Part shown: positions 9,827 through 18,326 of the stretch, one piece after another | How the letters are laid out: the number at the start of each line of letters is the position of its first letter | How positions within the stretch are numbered: position 1 is the stretch's first letter | Origin: Clostridiaceae bacterium | Lineage (GTDB): Bacteria; Cyanobacteriota; Vampirovibrionia; Gastranaerophilales; Gastranaerophilaceae | Assembly: GCA_022641775.1 (NCBI GenBank) | Contig: JALCDS010000009.1 | Span: 1-64,000 of the forward strand | Length of the DNA stretch: 64,000 nt | Reading direction: 5' to 3' | The notes under the pieces: generated by a model | Told to the model about the DNA's origin: nothing | What the model saw: the letters and a program-made list of their open reading frames with translations, nothing else | The model's database searches: none | Program-made: the position numbers and the translations under genes

Positions 9827-10768
9827 ATGGAGAATTATGAATTTGATACGGTTATATTAGGCGGTGGACCTGCAGGACTTGCCGCAGGTATTTATGCATC
9901 CCGAGGGGCAATAAAAACAGCAATAGTAGATACCAATATGATGGGCGGACAACCTTCAAACTATTTGGAATTAGAAAATTACCCCGGCTATCCACTTATT
10001 GGCGGTTATGATTTGATGGAAAAATTTGAAGAGCATGCAGACAAGTTTGGTGTTAACAAATTTCCTATGCAAGAGATAGAAAGTGTTGATTTACTTTCAA
10101 ATCCAAAAGTTATAAAAACTAAAGAAGCAGAATTCAAATGTAAGACCGTAATTTTAGCAATGGGCGCTCAACCGATGAAACTTGGAGTTCCGGGCGAAAA
10201 AGAGTTTGTAGGACGAGGAGTCAGTTATTGCGCAGTATGTGACGGAGCCTTCTATAGAGATAAAGTCGTTACAGTTGTAGGTGGTGGCAATGCCGCAGTC
10301 GAAGAAGCTATGTATTTGACAAAATTTGCGAGCAAAGTATATCTGGTTCACCGTAGAGATGAATTAAGAGCTGACAAAATAGTTCAAGAACGTGCATTTA
10401 AAAACGAAAATTTGGAATTTATCTGGAACAGTGTTGTAAAAGAAATTAAGGGGGATGATTTAGTTCACACTGCTGTTTTGGAAAATACAAAAACCGGCGA
10501 AAGAAAAAACCTTGAAACAAATGGGGTATTCCCATACATAGGAATACGCCCGAACGTTGAACTCATAAACGGTCAAGTTGAACAAGATAAGGGTGGTTTC
10601 ATCGTTACCGATAGTACAATGAAAACTTCAGTTGACGGCGTTTATGCAATCGGTGATATAAGGAATACTCCGCTTCGTCAAGTTATAACAGCTGCTTCAG
10701 ATGGTGCCATTGGTGCTGTTTATGCAGTAAAATACATTGAAACACTAAAAGAAACTGTTGTAAAATAA
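9827..10768 (+). CDS. trxB: thioredoxin reductase
   Basis: GGGPAGLAAGIYASR, CAVCDGAFYRDK, GGGNAAVEEA, YAIGDIRNTPLRQVITAASDGA. Confidence 0.94.
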   Translation: MENYEFDTVILGGGPAGLAAGIYASRGAIKTAIVDTNMMGGQPSNYLELENYPGYPLIGGYDLMEKFEEHADKFGVNKFPMQEIESVDLLSNPKVIKTKEAEFKCKTVILAMGAQPMKLGVPGEKEFVGRGVSYCAVCDGAFYRDKVVTVVGGGNAAVEEAMYLTKFASKVYLVHRRDELRADKIVQERAFKNENLEFIWNSVVKEIKGDDLVHTAVLENTKTGERKNLETNGVFPYIGIRPNVELINGQVEQDKGGFIVTDSTMKTSVDGVYAIGDIRNTPLRQVITAASDGAIGAVYAVKYIETLKETVVK

Positions 10769-10850
10769 CTTCTATTTGTAATAAATCGCTACATTTATTG
10801 AGAAAAAACTTTGTTTTATATAAAATTAGTTAATAAATAAAGGGGATAAG

Positions 10851-11576
10851 ATGAGAATAGAAGCAAAAAATCTTATAAAAATATACGGAGATAGAAGTGT
10901 TGTAAATGATGTATCTTTCAATGTTGATAAAGGTGAAGTTGTTTGTCTTTTAGGACCTAACGGCGCCGGCAAAACTACAACATTCTACATGATAGTAGGT
11001 TTGGTAAAACCAAACAAAGGACAAATTCTTATTGATGGGGAAGACATTTCCTCTTGGCCAATGAATATCAGAGCAAAAGCAGGTATCGGATACTTACCTC
11101 AGGAACCTTCTATTTTTAGAAAACTTTCTGTTGAAGATAATATCAAACTTGTTTTGGAAATGAATGATAAACTTACAGTAAATGAAAAGAAGTCAAAACT
11201 TGAAGAACTTTTAAATGAATTCGGTATAATGAAACTTCGTTCAGCAACAGCTATTTCACTATCAGGCGGAGAACGCCGTCGTGTCGAGCTTGCAAGAGCA
11301 TTAGCCGCAAGCCCGGATTTCATATTATTAGATGAACCATTTACCGGCATTGACCCGATTGCAATAGGCGAAATCAAAGAAAATATAAGAAAACTATCAG
11401 ATGATAAAGGTCTTGGAGTTTTAATCACAGACCACAACCCTAAAGCAACGTTATCTATAACTGATAGAGCTTATGTAATTTTTGACGGAAAAATAAAAAT
11501 TCAAGGTAAGAGTGAAGAAGTCGCTGTAAACCCAGTAGCAAAAGAATTTTATTTAGGGAAGGATTTCGAATTATAA
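10851..11576 (+). CDS. lptB: LPS export ABC transporter ATP-binding protein
   Basis: GPNGAGKTT, LSGGERRRVELARAL, ILLDEPFTGIDPIA; LptB-type sequence. Confidence 0.93.
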   Translation: MRIEAKNLIKIYGDRSVVNDVSFNVDKGEVVCLLGPNGAGKTTTFYMIVGLVKPNKGQILIDGEDISSWPMNIRAKAGIGYLPQEPSIFRKLSVEDNIKLVLEMNDKLTVNEKKSKLEELLNEFGIMKLRSATAISLSGGERRRVELARALAASPDFILLDEPFTGIDPIAIGEIKENIRKLSDDKGLGVLITDHNPKATLSITDRAYVIFDGKIKIQGKSEEVAVNPVAKEFYLGKDFEL

Positions 11577-12688
11577 TGAGATTCCCAAGAATTACAATAT
11601 ACGACAGGTTTATTTTCATACAAGTTTTGATGACATCACTTGTTGCAATTCTGTTGTTCACTATTGTTTGGATTGCTCCAGAAATGCTTTTGAATACAAT
11701 AAAAAGTGTTTTAGCCGGTGAATTCGGACCAAAGACAGGGGTGTTGATTTTAACATGTCAATTGCCTTTAATTTTGAGCAAAGCTTTTCCTGTAGGACTT
11801 TTACTGGGTTCTTTGTTCACATTTGATAAATTGAGTAAAGATTCGGAATTGACCATATTTAGAGCTGTTGGAATGTCTTTTGCCAGAATTATAGCTCCTA
11901 TATTAGTACTTAGCGTAATATTTACCGGATTGTGTTATGTAACAACTGACAGACTTGTTCCTTATGCGGCACACAAAATGGCTGTAATTAAAAATAATTC
12001 AATACTTACTCAATATATTTATACTAAAAAAGATGTAAATAAAGTTCCGGTACAATCAATTATCGTTTCAAAATTTTACCAAAATAAAATGGAAAATGTT
12101 ATAGTTTTAGATTTTTCCAACAAAAAATATACAGACGTACACCAATTATCAAATATATATTATGCCAAAACCGGAGTAACGCTTGATAACAAATGGGTTC
12201 TGAGCGACATAACAAGATATAATATATCATCGGATGGGATATTTATAGATATTGACAAAATTCCGACAATGGAAATTCTTCAGGGTGAATCGGCAAAGAA
12301 TGCATATACTTTAATGACTTATGCTACAAAAAAAGAACGTGAAATTACAAATCATGATATGCATAATTACATAAAACTTCTAAAATCCGAAGATTTGGAA
12401 GAAGAATATAGATACATGTTAAACAAATATTTCCAAAGATTCTTCCACCCATTCGTATGCATTTTACTTGCAATTTTAGGCGCACTGCTTGGATTCAGCA
12501 AACCTAGAGAGCAACGACTCGTTGGATTTACTATTGCAATTGCATGTATATTTTTATATTACATAACGTTGCCATTCTTTGATTTGTTGGCAGAAAAAGG
12601 AATTATGCTGCCTATATTAACTGCACTATTCCCGCCTATAGCATTTTCTTGTGCTATTGTCGCATTTTATAAAACTAAGGACTTATGA
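11576..12688 (+). CDS. LptF/LptG family permease (YjgP/YjgQ)
   Basis: Follows lptB with ATG/TAA overlap; N- and C-terminal TM bundles, family-like GALLGFSKPREQRLVGF. Confidence 0.87.
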   Translation: MRFPRITIYDRFIFIQVLMTSLVAILLFTIVWIAPEMLLNTIKSVLAGEFGPKTGVLILTCQLPLILSKAFPVGLLLGSLFTFDKLSKDSELTIFRAVGMSFARIIAPILVLSVIFTGLCYVTTDRLVPYAAHKMAVIKNNSILTQYIYTKKDVNKVPVQSIIVSKFYQNKMENVIVLDFSNKKYTDVHQLSNIYYAKTGVTLDNKWVLSDITRYNISSDGIFIDIDKIPTMEILQGESAKNAYTLMTYATKKEREITNHDMHNYIKLLKSEDLEEEYRYMLNKYFQRFFHPFVCILLAILGALLGFSKPREQRLVGFTIAIACIFLYYITLPFFDLLAEKGIMLPILTALFPPIAFSCAIVAFYKTKDL

Positions 12689-13515
12689 TTATGAAAAAAA
12701 TTTTATTAGCAATTTTGTTTACATTTTTAACTGTAAACACTGTATTAGCATCACCTGATATTGATGTTACATACAATGATGGAATTTATCATGCTGTTTT
12801 TAAAGGCGATGGAATAAAAAGACATATAAAATTTGTTTCTTCTGAAAACTTAATTACAACTTCTGAAGCACATAAAAAATATAATTCATATTTCACAATT
12901 AACACCGGATTTTTTGACCCAAAAACAGCACAATCAATGTCATATATTGTAACCGACAGACAAACCGCAGAAGATCCGTTATTTAGTGACAGTTTAGTTC
13001 AAAATTCATATTTAAGACAAAATTTGAGTAAAATAATAAATCGTTCGGAATTTAGAATTGTAGAATGTAACTTAGGCAAAACATCATACCGATATGAAAT
13101 AATGCCACATAAATCATCTGTAGATTTCGGATGTTCTATCTTGACATCAGCACAAGGAGGTCCGCAAGTTTATCCAGAATTAAAAATGGAAGATGAATTC
13201 TTTATTGTAAAAGATAAAGATGGAAATGTAATAAGAGAATCCGCAAGTGTTTTACATAAAACTTCTCGTACAATTATCGGAATAAAAAATAATGAGGCAC
13301 ATGTTTTGGTTATTACAGATAAACATCCTATGGATTTGTACGAAGTTCATGACTTGTGTAAACAGCTTGGATTTGATAGAGCAATGGCTTTTGATGGCGG
13401 AAGCTCAACCTCAATGAACTACTTGAATAAGTACAACGTAATTTCGACCAAGGGCGATGGTGCCGGTCGTAGTGTTAAGTCATTTATGATAGTTACAAAA
13501 GAAAAGACTAAATAA
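12685..13515 (+). CDS. phosphodiester glycosidase (NAGPA) domain protein, signal peptide
   Basis: MKKILLAILFTFLTVNTVLAS; RAMAFDGGSSTSMNY and GAGRSVKSFMIV typical of the NAGPA family. Confidence 0.8.
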   Translation: MIMKKILLAILFTFLTVNTVLASPDIDVTYNDGIYHAVFKGDGIKRHIKFVSSENLITTSEAHKKYNSYFTINTGFFDPKTAQSMSYIVTDRQTAEDPLFSDSLVQNSYLRQNLSKIINRSEFRIVECNLGKTSYRYEIMPHKSSVDFGCSILTSAQGGPQVYPELKMEDEFFIVKDKDGNVIRESASVLHKTSRTIIGIKNNEAHVLVITDKHPMDLYEVHDLCKQLGFDRAMAFDGGSSTSMNYLNKYNVISTKGDGAGRSVKSFMIVTKEKTK

Positions 13516-13516
13516 T

Positions 13517-14257
13517 TTAATCATTACCATGTCTTGATGACGGCTTAATAAGCAAACCGGCTATTGCACCTGCTCCGTCAAAATCTCTTTCACTCATCAA
13601 CTTTGCCGCTTTTTCTCTGTCGTAATCAACAAATCTGTGTTCAATAGAGAATCCACCGTTTTCGACATTTGCAATAACATAACATGGCTTTGCATCAGGT
13701 GTCATTGGTCTCCCCACGCTACCGACATTCACAACTGTGAGTTTTGAACCCGTTTGATATCCGCAAGGAATGTGCGTATGACCGCAAAATACAACATCAC
13801 TATCAACGCCTTGAGTTATTTCTTCAATTTTTGATATTGGCATATCCGGCATAATATCTTCATTATTACGTCTTGGAGAGCCATGAACCATAAGTATTTT
13901 AACACCATTTAAATTATATTTTTTATTTTCAGGCAAATTTTTCAAAAACTGCTTGTTATCTGTACTTATTATCTGAACATCATTTTCCAAAGAATTCCCC
14001 ATTGCAGGGAAAGCCTCTTTAACAATTTTCAAGATTTCTTCATTAAAATCTGCAATCATTTTATCAGTATTCCCCTGAATTATAATCCAGTCTTCTTGGC
14101 TTTTTATAAAATCAATAACCCTGTCAGGTTCCGGCCCTGCCAATGCCAAATCGCCTAAACACAATATCTTTTGACATCCTTGATTCTTAATATCTGCCAA
14201 AACTGCTTCAAGCGCCTGCATATTGCCATGAATATCTGATATAACTGCGATTTTCAT
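13517..14257 (-). CDS. YfcE/MJ0936-like metallophosphoesterase
   Basis: MKIAVISDIHGNMQALEAVL, GDLALAGPEPD, CGHTHIPC; GGAGG supports start at 14257, not 14278. Confidence 0.85.
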   Translation of the reverse strand: MKIAVISDIHGNMQALEAVLADIKNQGCQKILCLGDLALAGPEPDRVIDFIKSQEDWIIIQGNTDKMIADFNEEILKIVKEAFPAMGNSLENDVQIISTDNKQFLKNLPENKKYNLNGVKILMVHGSPRRNNEDIMPDMPISKIEEITQGVDSDVVFCGHTHIPCGYQTGSKLTVVNVGSVGRPMTPDAKPCYVIANVENGGFSIEHRFVDYDREKAAKLMSERDFDGAGAIAGLLIKPSSRHGND

Positions 14258-14298
14258 AAATATTACCTCCAAAAACATTTTTATGATATCATAAAAAT

Positions 14299-15354
14299 AT
14301 GATTAAACGAAGATTATCAAAAGAAATTTCAATCGGAAACGTAAAAATAGGCGGTAACAGCCCAATTAGTGTACAATCTATGTGTAACACAGATACACGA
14401 GATATCGAAAAAACACTTTACCAAATAAATGAAATGGCCGATTTAGGGTGTGATATTGTGAGACTTGCCGTATTGAATAAAGATGCTGCCAGTGCAATAA
14501 AAGATATTGTAAAAAAATCACCACTACCACTTGTTGCGGACATTCATTTTGATTATAGACTAGCTATTCAATGTATCAATAACGGAATTGATGCACTGAG
14601 ACTAAATCCCGGTAATATTGGTAAACGCGAAAATGTAGAAAAAGTTGTAACATTAGCAAAACAACAAAATATTCCAATAAGAATCGGAGTAAACGCCGGC
14701 TCTTTAGAAAAAGATTTAATTGATAAAGATATGCCATTGTCAGATAAAATGGTTCAAAGCGCAATTGGACATATCAAAATTTTAGAAGATTTAGATTTTG
14801 ATTTAATAAAAGTTTCATTAAAATCATCTGACGTTATGACAACCATTGATGCCTATAGAAGTATCGCAGAAAAGATCCCGTATCCGCTTCATTTAGGTGT
14901 AACTGAAGCAGGAACAATGCGCCAAGGATTAATCAAATCTTCAGTAGGTCTGGGAACTTTATTAGCAGAAGGTATCGGTGATACAATAAGAGTTTCTTTG
15001 ACAGAAAAACCGACTGAAGAAGTTACAGCCGGCATTGATATTTTGAAAAGTCTTGGTTTAAAAAAATCAGGTGTAAACTTTATTTCTTGCCCGACATGCG
15101 GGAGAACTCAAATTGACCTAATTGGATTAGCCAAAAAAGTAGAAGAAAAATTCAAGAATTTAAAAACACCAATTACAATTGCAACAATGGGCTGTGTTGT
15201 AAATGGTCCGGGAGAAGCCAGACATGCCGATTTTGGTATCGCCGGAGGAATAAAAGAAGGCTATATATTTAAAAAAGGCGAAATAATTGCTAAAGTTCCG
15301 GAAGCAGAATTATTACAAAAGTTGGAAGAAATTATAACAAAATCCATCAAATGA
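14299..15354 (+). CDS. ispG: 4-hydroxy-3-methylbut-2-enyl-diphosphate synthase
   Basis: PISVQSMCNTDTRD, ISCPTCGRTQIDL, MGCVVNGPGEARHADFGIAGG. Confidence 0.95.
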   Translation: MIKRRLSKEISIGNVKIGGNSPISVQSMCNTDTRDIEKTLYQINEMADLGCDIVRLAVLNKDAASAIKDIVKKSPLPLVADIHFDYRLAIQCINNGIDALRLNPGNIGKRENVEKVVTLAKQQNIPIRIGVNAGSLEKDLIDKDMPLSDKMVQSAIGHIKILEDLDFDLIKVSLKSSDVMTTIDAYRSIAEKIPYPLHLGVTEAGTMRQGLIKSSVGLGTLLAEGIGDTIRVSLTEKPTEEVTAGIDILKSLGLKKSGVNFISCPTCGRTQIDLIGLAKKVEEKFKNLKTPITIATMGCVVNGPGEARHADFGIAGGIKEGYIFKKGEIIAKVPEAELLQKLEEIITKSIK

Positions 15355-15439
15355 CATATAGCAATATTTTTGTAAAGAAATTATAATGAGTTGTATTCAG
15401 TAAAAAAATATTGTAAACTTGATAAAAAGAGGTGGATAT

Positions 15440-15760
15440 ATGAAAAAAGAATTATTAATAATCGGACTATTGGCATTTGTAACATTACCGGCTTGCGCTG
15501 AGCTTACAACCGCTGATACATCTTCTCCGGAATATTTGATTAACGGTGGCTATTCGGCTATATCATCAGAAATGGCTCAACGTTCAAAAGGTTTTGTAAA
15601 TGGGGTACCTTACACTTCAGCTGCAGAACAACAATATCAAGAACGTCCAATATGGGAAAAGCTTATGATAAGAACACACCAATACTTTGACCCTGCTGAT
15701 GATCAAGATACATTTATGAACCATGATATCCAAATTTCACCTAGTGTAAATGACCTATAA
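15440..15760 (+). CDS. small secreted hypothetical protein
   Basis: MKKELLIIGLLAFVTLPACAEL signal peptide; AGAGGTGG upstream of ATG 15440. Confidence 0.6.
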   Translation: MKKELLIIGLLAFVTLPACAELTTADTSSPEYLINGGYSAISSEMAQRSKGFVNGVPYTSAAEQQYQERPIWEKLMIRTHQYFDPADDQDTFMNHDIQISPSVNDL

Positions 15761-16295
15761 AAAGATTGTTATATCCACTCTTTTGATATTTGTAGCTTTG
15801 CAATTTACAACAATTGTTTTTGCTAAAGATAGTTTGGATTATAGTACATATTCTATTGATTATTCTAAACTTTCTGCAAAAAAATATAAAGAAACTGCAG
15901 ATTATTATTTCATACGTTCGCAAAAATCTCCTTCCGCAATGGAACGGAGACAAGCGGAGATGGCAGCTATAGCTGGCTACAACACATTATCAAAAATAGA
16001 ACCTTCTAATGTTTACCCTTTTGTTCAGCTCGGAAGAATCTATGCAAATAAAAAAGCTGATGATTTAGCCAAAGAAAATTACTCAAGAGCTTTGTGCCTT
16101 GACTCTATTGATCCATATGCAAATTATTTTTATGCTGAATATTTTTATGGAAAAAGAAAATACCGTCAAGCACTAAAATATTATTTAAAAGCCTATAATA
16201 ACGGTTATTCCGAAGTTAATAAGTTAAGGAACAGAATGGGTGAAATATACGATAAATTAGGTGACAGTCAAAAAGCAAAAGAATTCGGAAAATAA
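15750..16295 (+). CDS. TPR-repeat protein with signal peptide
   Basis: YPFVQLGRIYANKKADDLAKENYSRALCLDSIDPYANYFYAEYFYGKRKYRQALKYYLKAYNNG; overlaps previous CDS. Confidence 0.75.
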   Translation: MTYKKIVISTLLIFVALQFTTIVFAKDSLDYSTYSIDYSKLSAKKYKETADYYFIRSQKSPSAMERRQAEMAAIAGYNTLSKIEPSNVYPFVQLGRIYANKKADDLAKENYSRALCLDSIDPYANYFYAEYFYGKRKYRQALKYYLKAYNNGYSEVNKLRNRMGEIYDKLGDSQKAKEFGK

Positions 16296-16386
16296 TTGTA
16301 ACAACAAATATTAAAAATACATTTACAGTTAAGTTTGATTTATAATAGAAAAAGACATCATGGAATGAGGGGAGAGCGAAAAGCAA

Positions 16387-18315
16387 TTGAAACAATTTAA
16401 AAATATACTAACAATAATCGCAATAATTTTAATAACTACATTTACCAACTGTGCATGGGCTGATGCATTATCATTAGAAGATCCGTTGAGCGAAGATTAT
16501 CCGGCATTAAAGCCTGTCAGTGCAGAAACTCTTCCATCCTTCAAACCATACGACTTGAAAGACGGAGAAATACTTTTTAATAATAGCCAAAAATCAATAA
16601 ATTCAATCGACCCGAATGAGTTCAATAACAGAAGCGGAAGTTATTTCCCAGGTGCAAGAGGTGTAAACCAGCTTGTTATTTATACGCCAGCCTATGGCTC
16701 TCGTACCAATACAAATGAATTCGGAGCTGAAGCTATAGTTGACGGCAACACAGTATCTGAACTATCAGGAGCTGATTCCATAATTCCTCAAAACGGAATT
16801 GTTATAAGTGGGCATGGAACAGCCAAAAATTGGATGAATGCCAGCTTAAAAGTCGGCACAAAAGTTTATGTAGACAAACTTAACAGCATGATATACACAT
16901 ATACAACTTCAGAAAGTTACTTGTATGAATCTGAAAAGAAAATTGCTGAAGCTGAAGATATGATAAATTATTATAAAGCTCAAAATGACAATTATAATTC
17001 TAAAGTTCCAGAATCTTTTGTAGATGAGGCGAAAAACTATATTAGAAAAGCAGAAAAAAATCCTGATCAAATAGAAAAATATTCACAACTGGCTATCAAT
17101 TCTTCTGATTACGCTTTAAAAAGTGTTTTACCTTACAGACAGGGTGAATTAAAAGGTGTTTGGGTTCGACCTGTTGAAACTACTCCTATTCAAATAGAAG
17201 AAACACTAAACAGATTGAAAAACACCGGAATTGATAATATCTTTTTGGAAACGTATTTTCACGGAGTAACAATTTACCCAAGCAAAATAATGCAAAGTTA
17301 TAATTTTAAATCACAAAATAATGATTTTGTAGGCTTTGATCCACTTAACATCTGGGTAACCGAAGCTCATAAACGCGGGATAAAAGTTCACATATGGTTT
17401 GAAACATTCTATGCTGGAGTTGATAATCCTACCTCTACTCCATCCAGTATCTTGGGACAATGTCCAAGTTGGGGAAATAAAACAAAAAAAGATGCAGACG
17501 CTCCTTATGTGTCAAAATCAGTATCAGAACATAACGGATATTTTATAGACCCTGCAAATCCTGAGGCTCAAGATTTTTTGGCAAAATTAGTTAACGAAAT
17601 AATTACAACTTATCATCCGGATGGAATTAATTTGGATTACATAAGATATCCTCAATCAGTTTCAAAATCAGAAAACTCAAGTTGGGGATACACAAAATAT
17701 GCAAGAGATGAATTTGCATCACTCTATGGTATTGATCCAGCAACATTGACAAGAATTGATCCACTTTGGTCAGCCTGGGAAAATTATAGAAGAAACAAGG
17801 TTTCTCAATTTGTAAAACGTATCGGACAAATGTGTAAAGATAACAAAGTTTATCTTACAACAGTAATATTCCCGGATAGACTTGCTGCACTCGATATCAA
17901 GCAACAGGATTGGAAAACATGGTCACAAAACGGATACGTAAATGGATTTACACCATTATTTTTAACATGTGATTCAAAAATGTTGAATAATATGATGCAA
18001 GATATTATAAAATCAAAAGCTCCGTCAACAGACCTTTATGCCGGATTATTTGTAACATTTATGGGTGGCTCTGACGAAGATTTGATAAGAGAAATTCATG
18101 AAGCAAGAAAACTAAATGCGAAAGGGATAATTATTTTTGATTATGCACATCTTTCCGACAAATATGCAGACACATTAGCTGCCAGCGTATTTGCATCAAC
18201 AAGATCTGTTGCATCAACAAAAACAAATATCCAGAATCCCAGGCCCCGCTCTTTATCCAACAAAAAGAAAAAGAGTCATTGGTTTTTTCTAAGCAGCGAT
18301 ATTGATGCCGAATAA
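16387..18315 (+). CDS. secreted glycosyl hydrolase-like protein (GHL10/DUF187 family)
   Basis: Signal peptide; LKGVWVRPVETTPIQIEETLNRLKNTGIDNIFLETYFHG ... DGINLDYIRYPQ. Confidence 0.8.
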   Translation: MKQFKNILTIIAIILITTFTNCAWADALSLEDPLSEDYPALKPVSAETLPSFKPYDLKDGEILFNNSQKSINSIDPNEFNNRSGSYFPGARGVNQLVIYTPAYGSRTNTNEFGAEAIVDGNTVSELSGADSIIPQNGIVISGHGTAKNWMNASLKVGTKVYVDKLNSMIYTYTTSESYLYESEKKIAEAEDMINYYKAQNDNYNSKVPESFVDEAKNYIRKAEKNPDQIEKYSQLAINSSDYALKSVLPYRQGELKGVWVRPVETTPIQIEETLNRLKNTGIDNIFLETYFHGVTIYPSKIMQSYNFKSQNNDFVGFDPLNIWVTEAHKRGIKVHIWFETFYAGVDNPTSTPSSILGQCPSWGNKTKKDADAPYVSKSVSEHNGYFIDPANPEAQDFLAKLVNEIITTYHPDGINLDYIRYPQSVSKSENSSWGYTKYARDEFASLYGIDPATLTRIDPLWSAWENYRRNKVSQFVKRIGQMCKDNKVYLTTVIFPDRLAALDIKQQDWKTWSQNGYVNGFTPLFLTCDSKMLNNMMQDIIKSKAPSTDLYAGLFVTFMGGSDEDLIREIHEARKLNAKGIIIFDYAHLSDKYADTLAASVFASTRSVASTKTNIQNPRPRSLSNKKKKSHWFFLSSDIDAE

Positions 18316-18326
18316 AATAAGATAAC

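Noticed and set aside
11099-11437. 112-aa minus-strand ORF opposite lptB
   Set aside because: Shadow ORF with skewed Ser/Phe composition, inside a conserved CDS.
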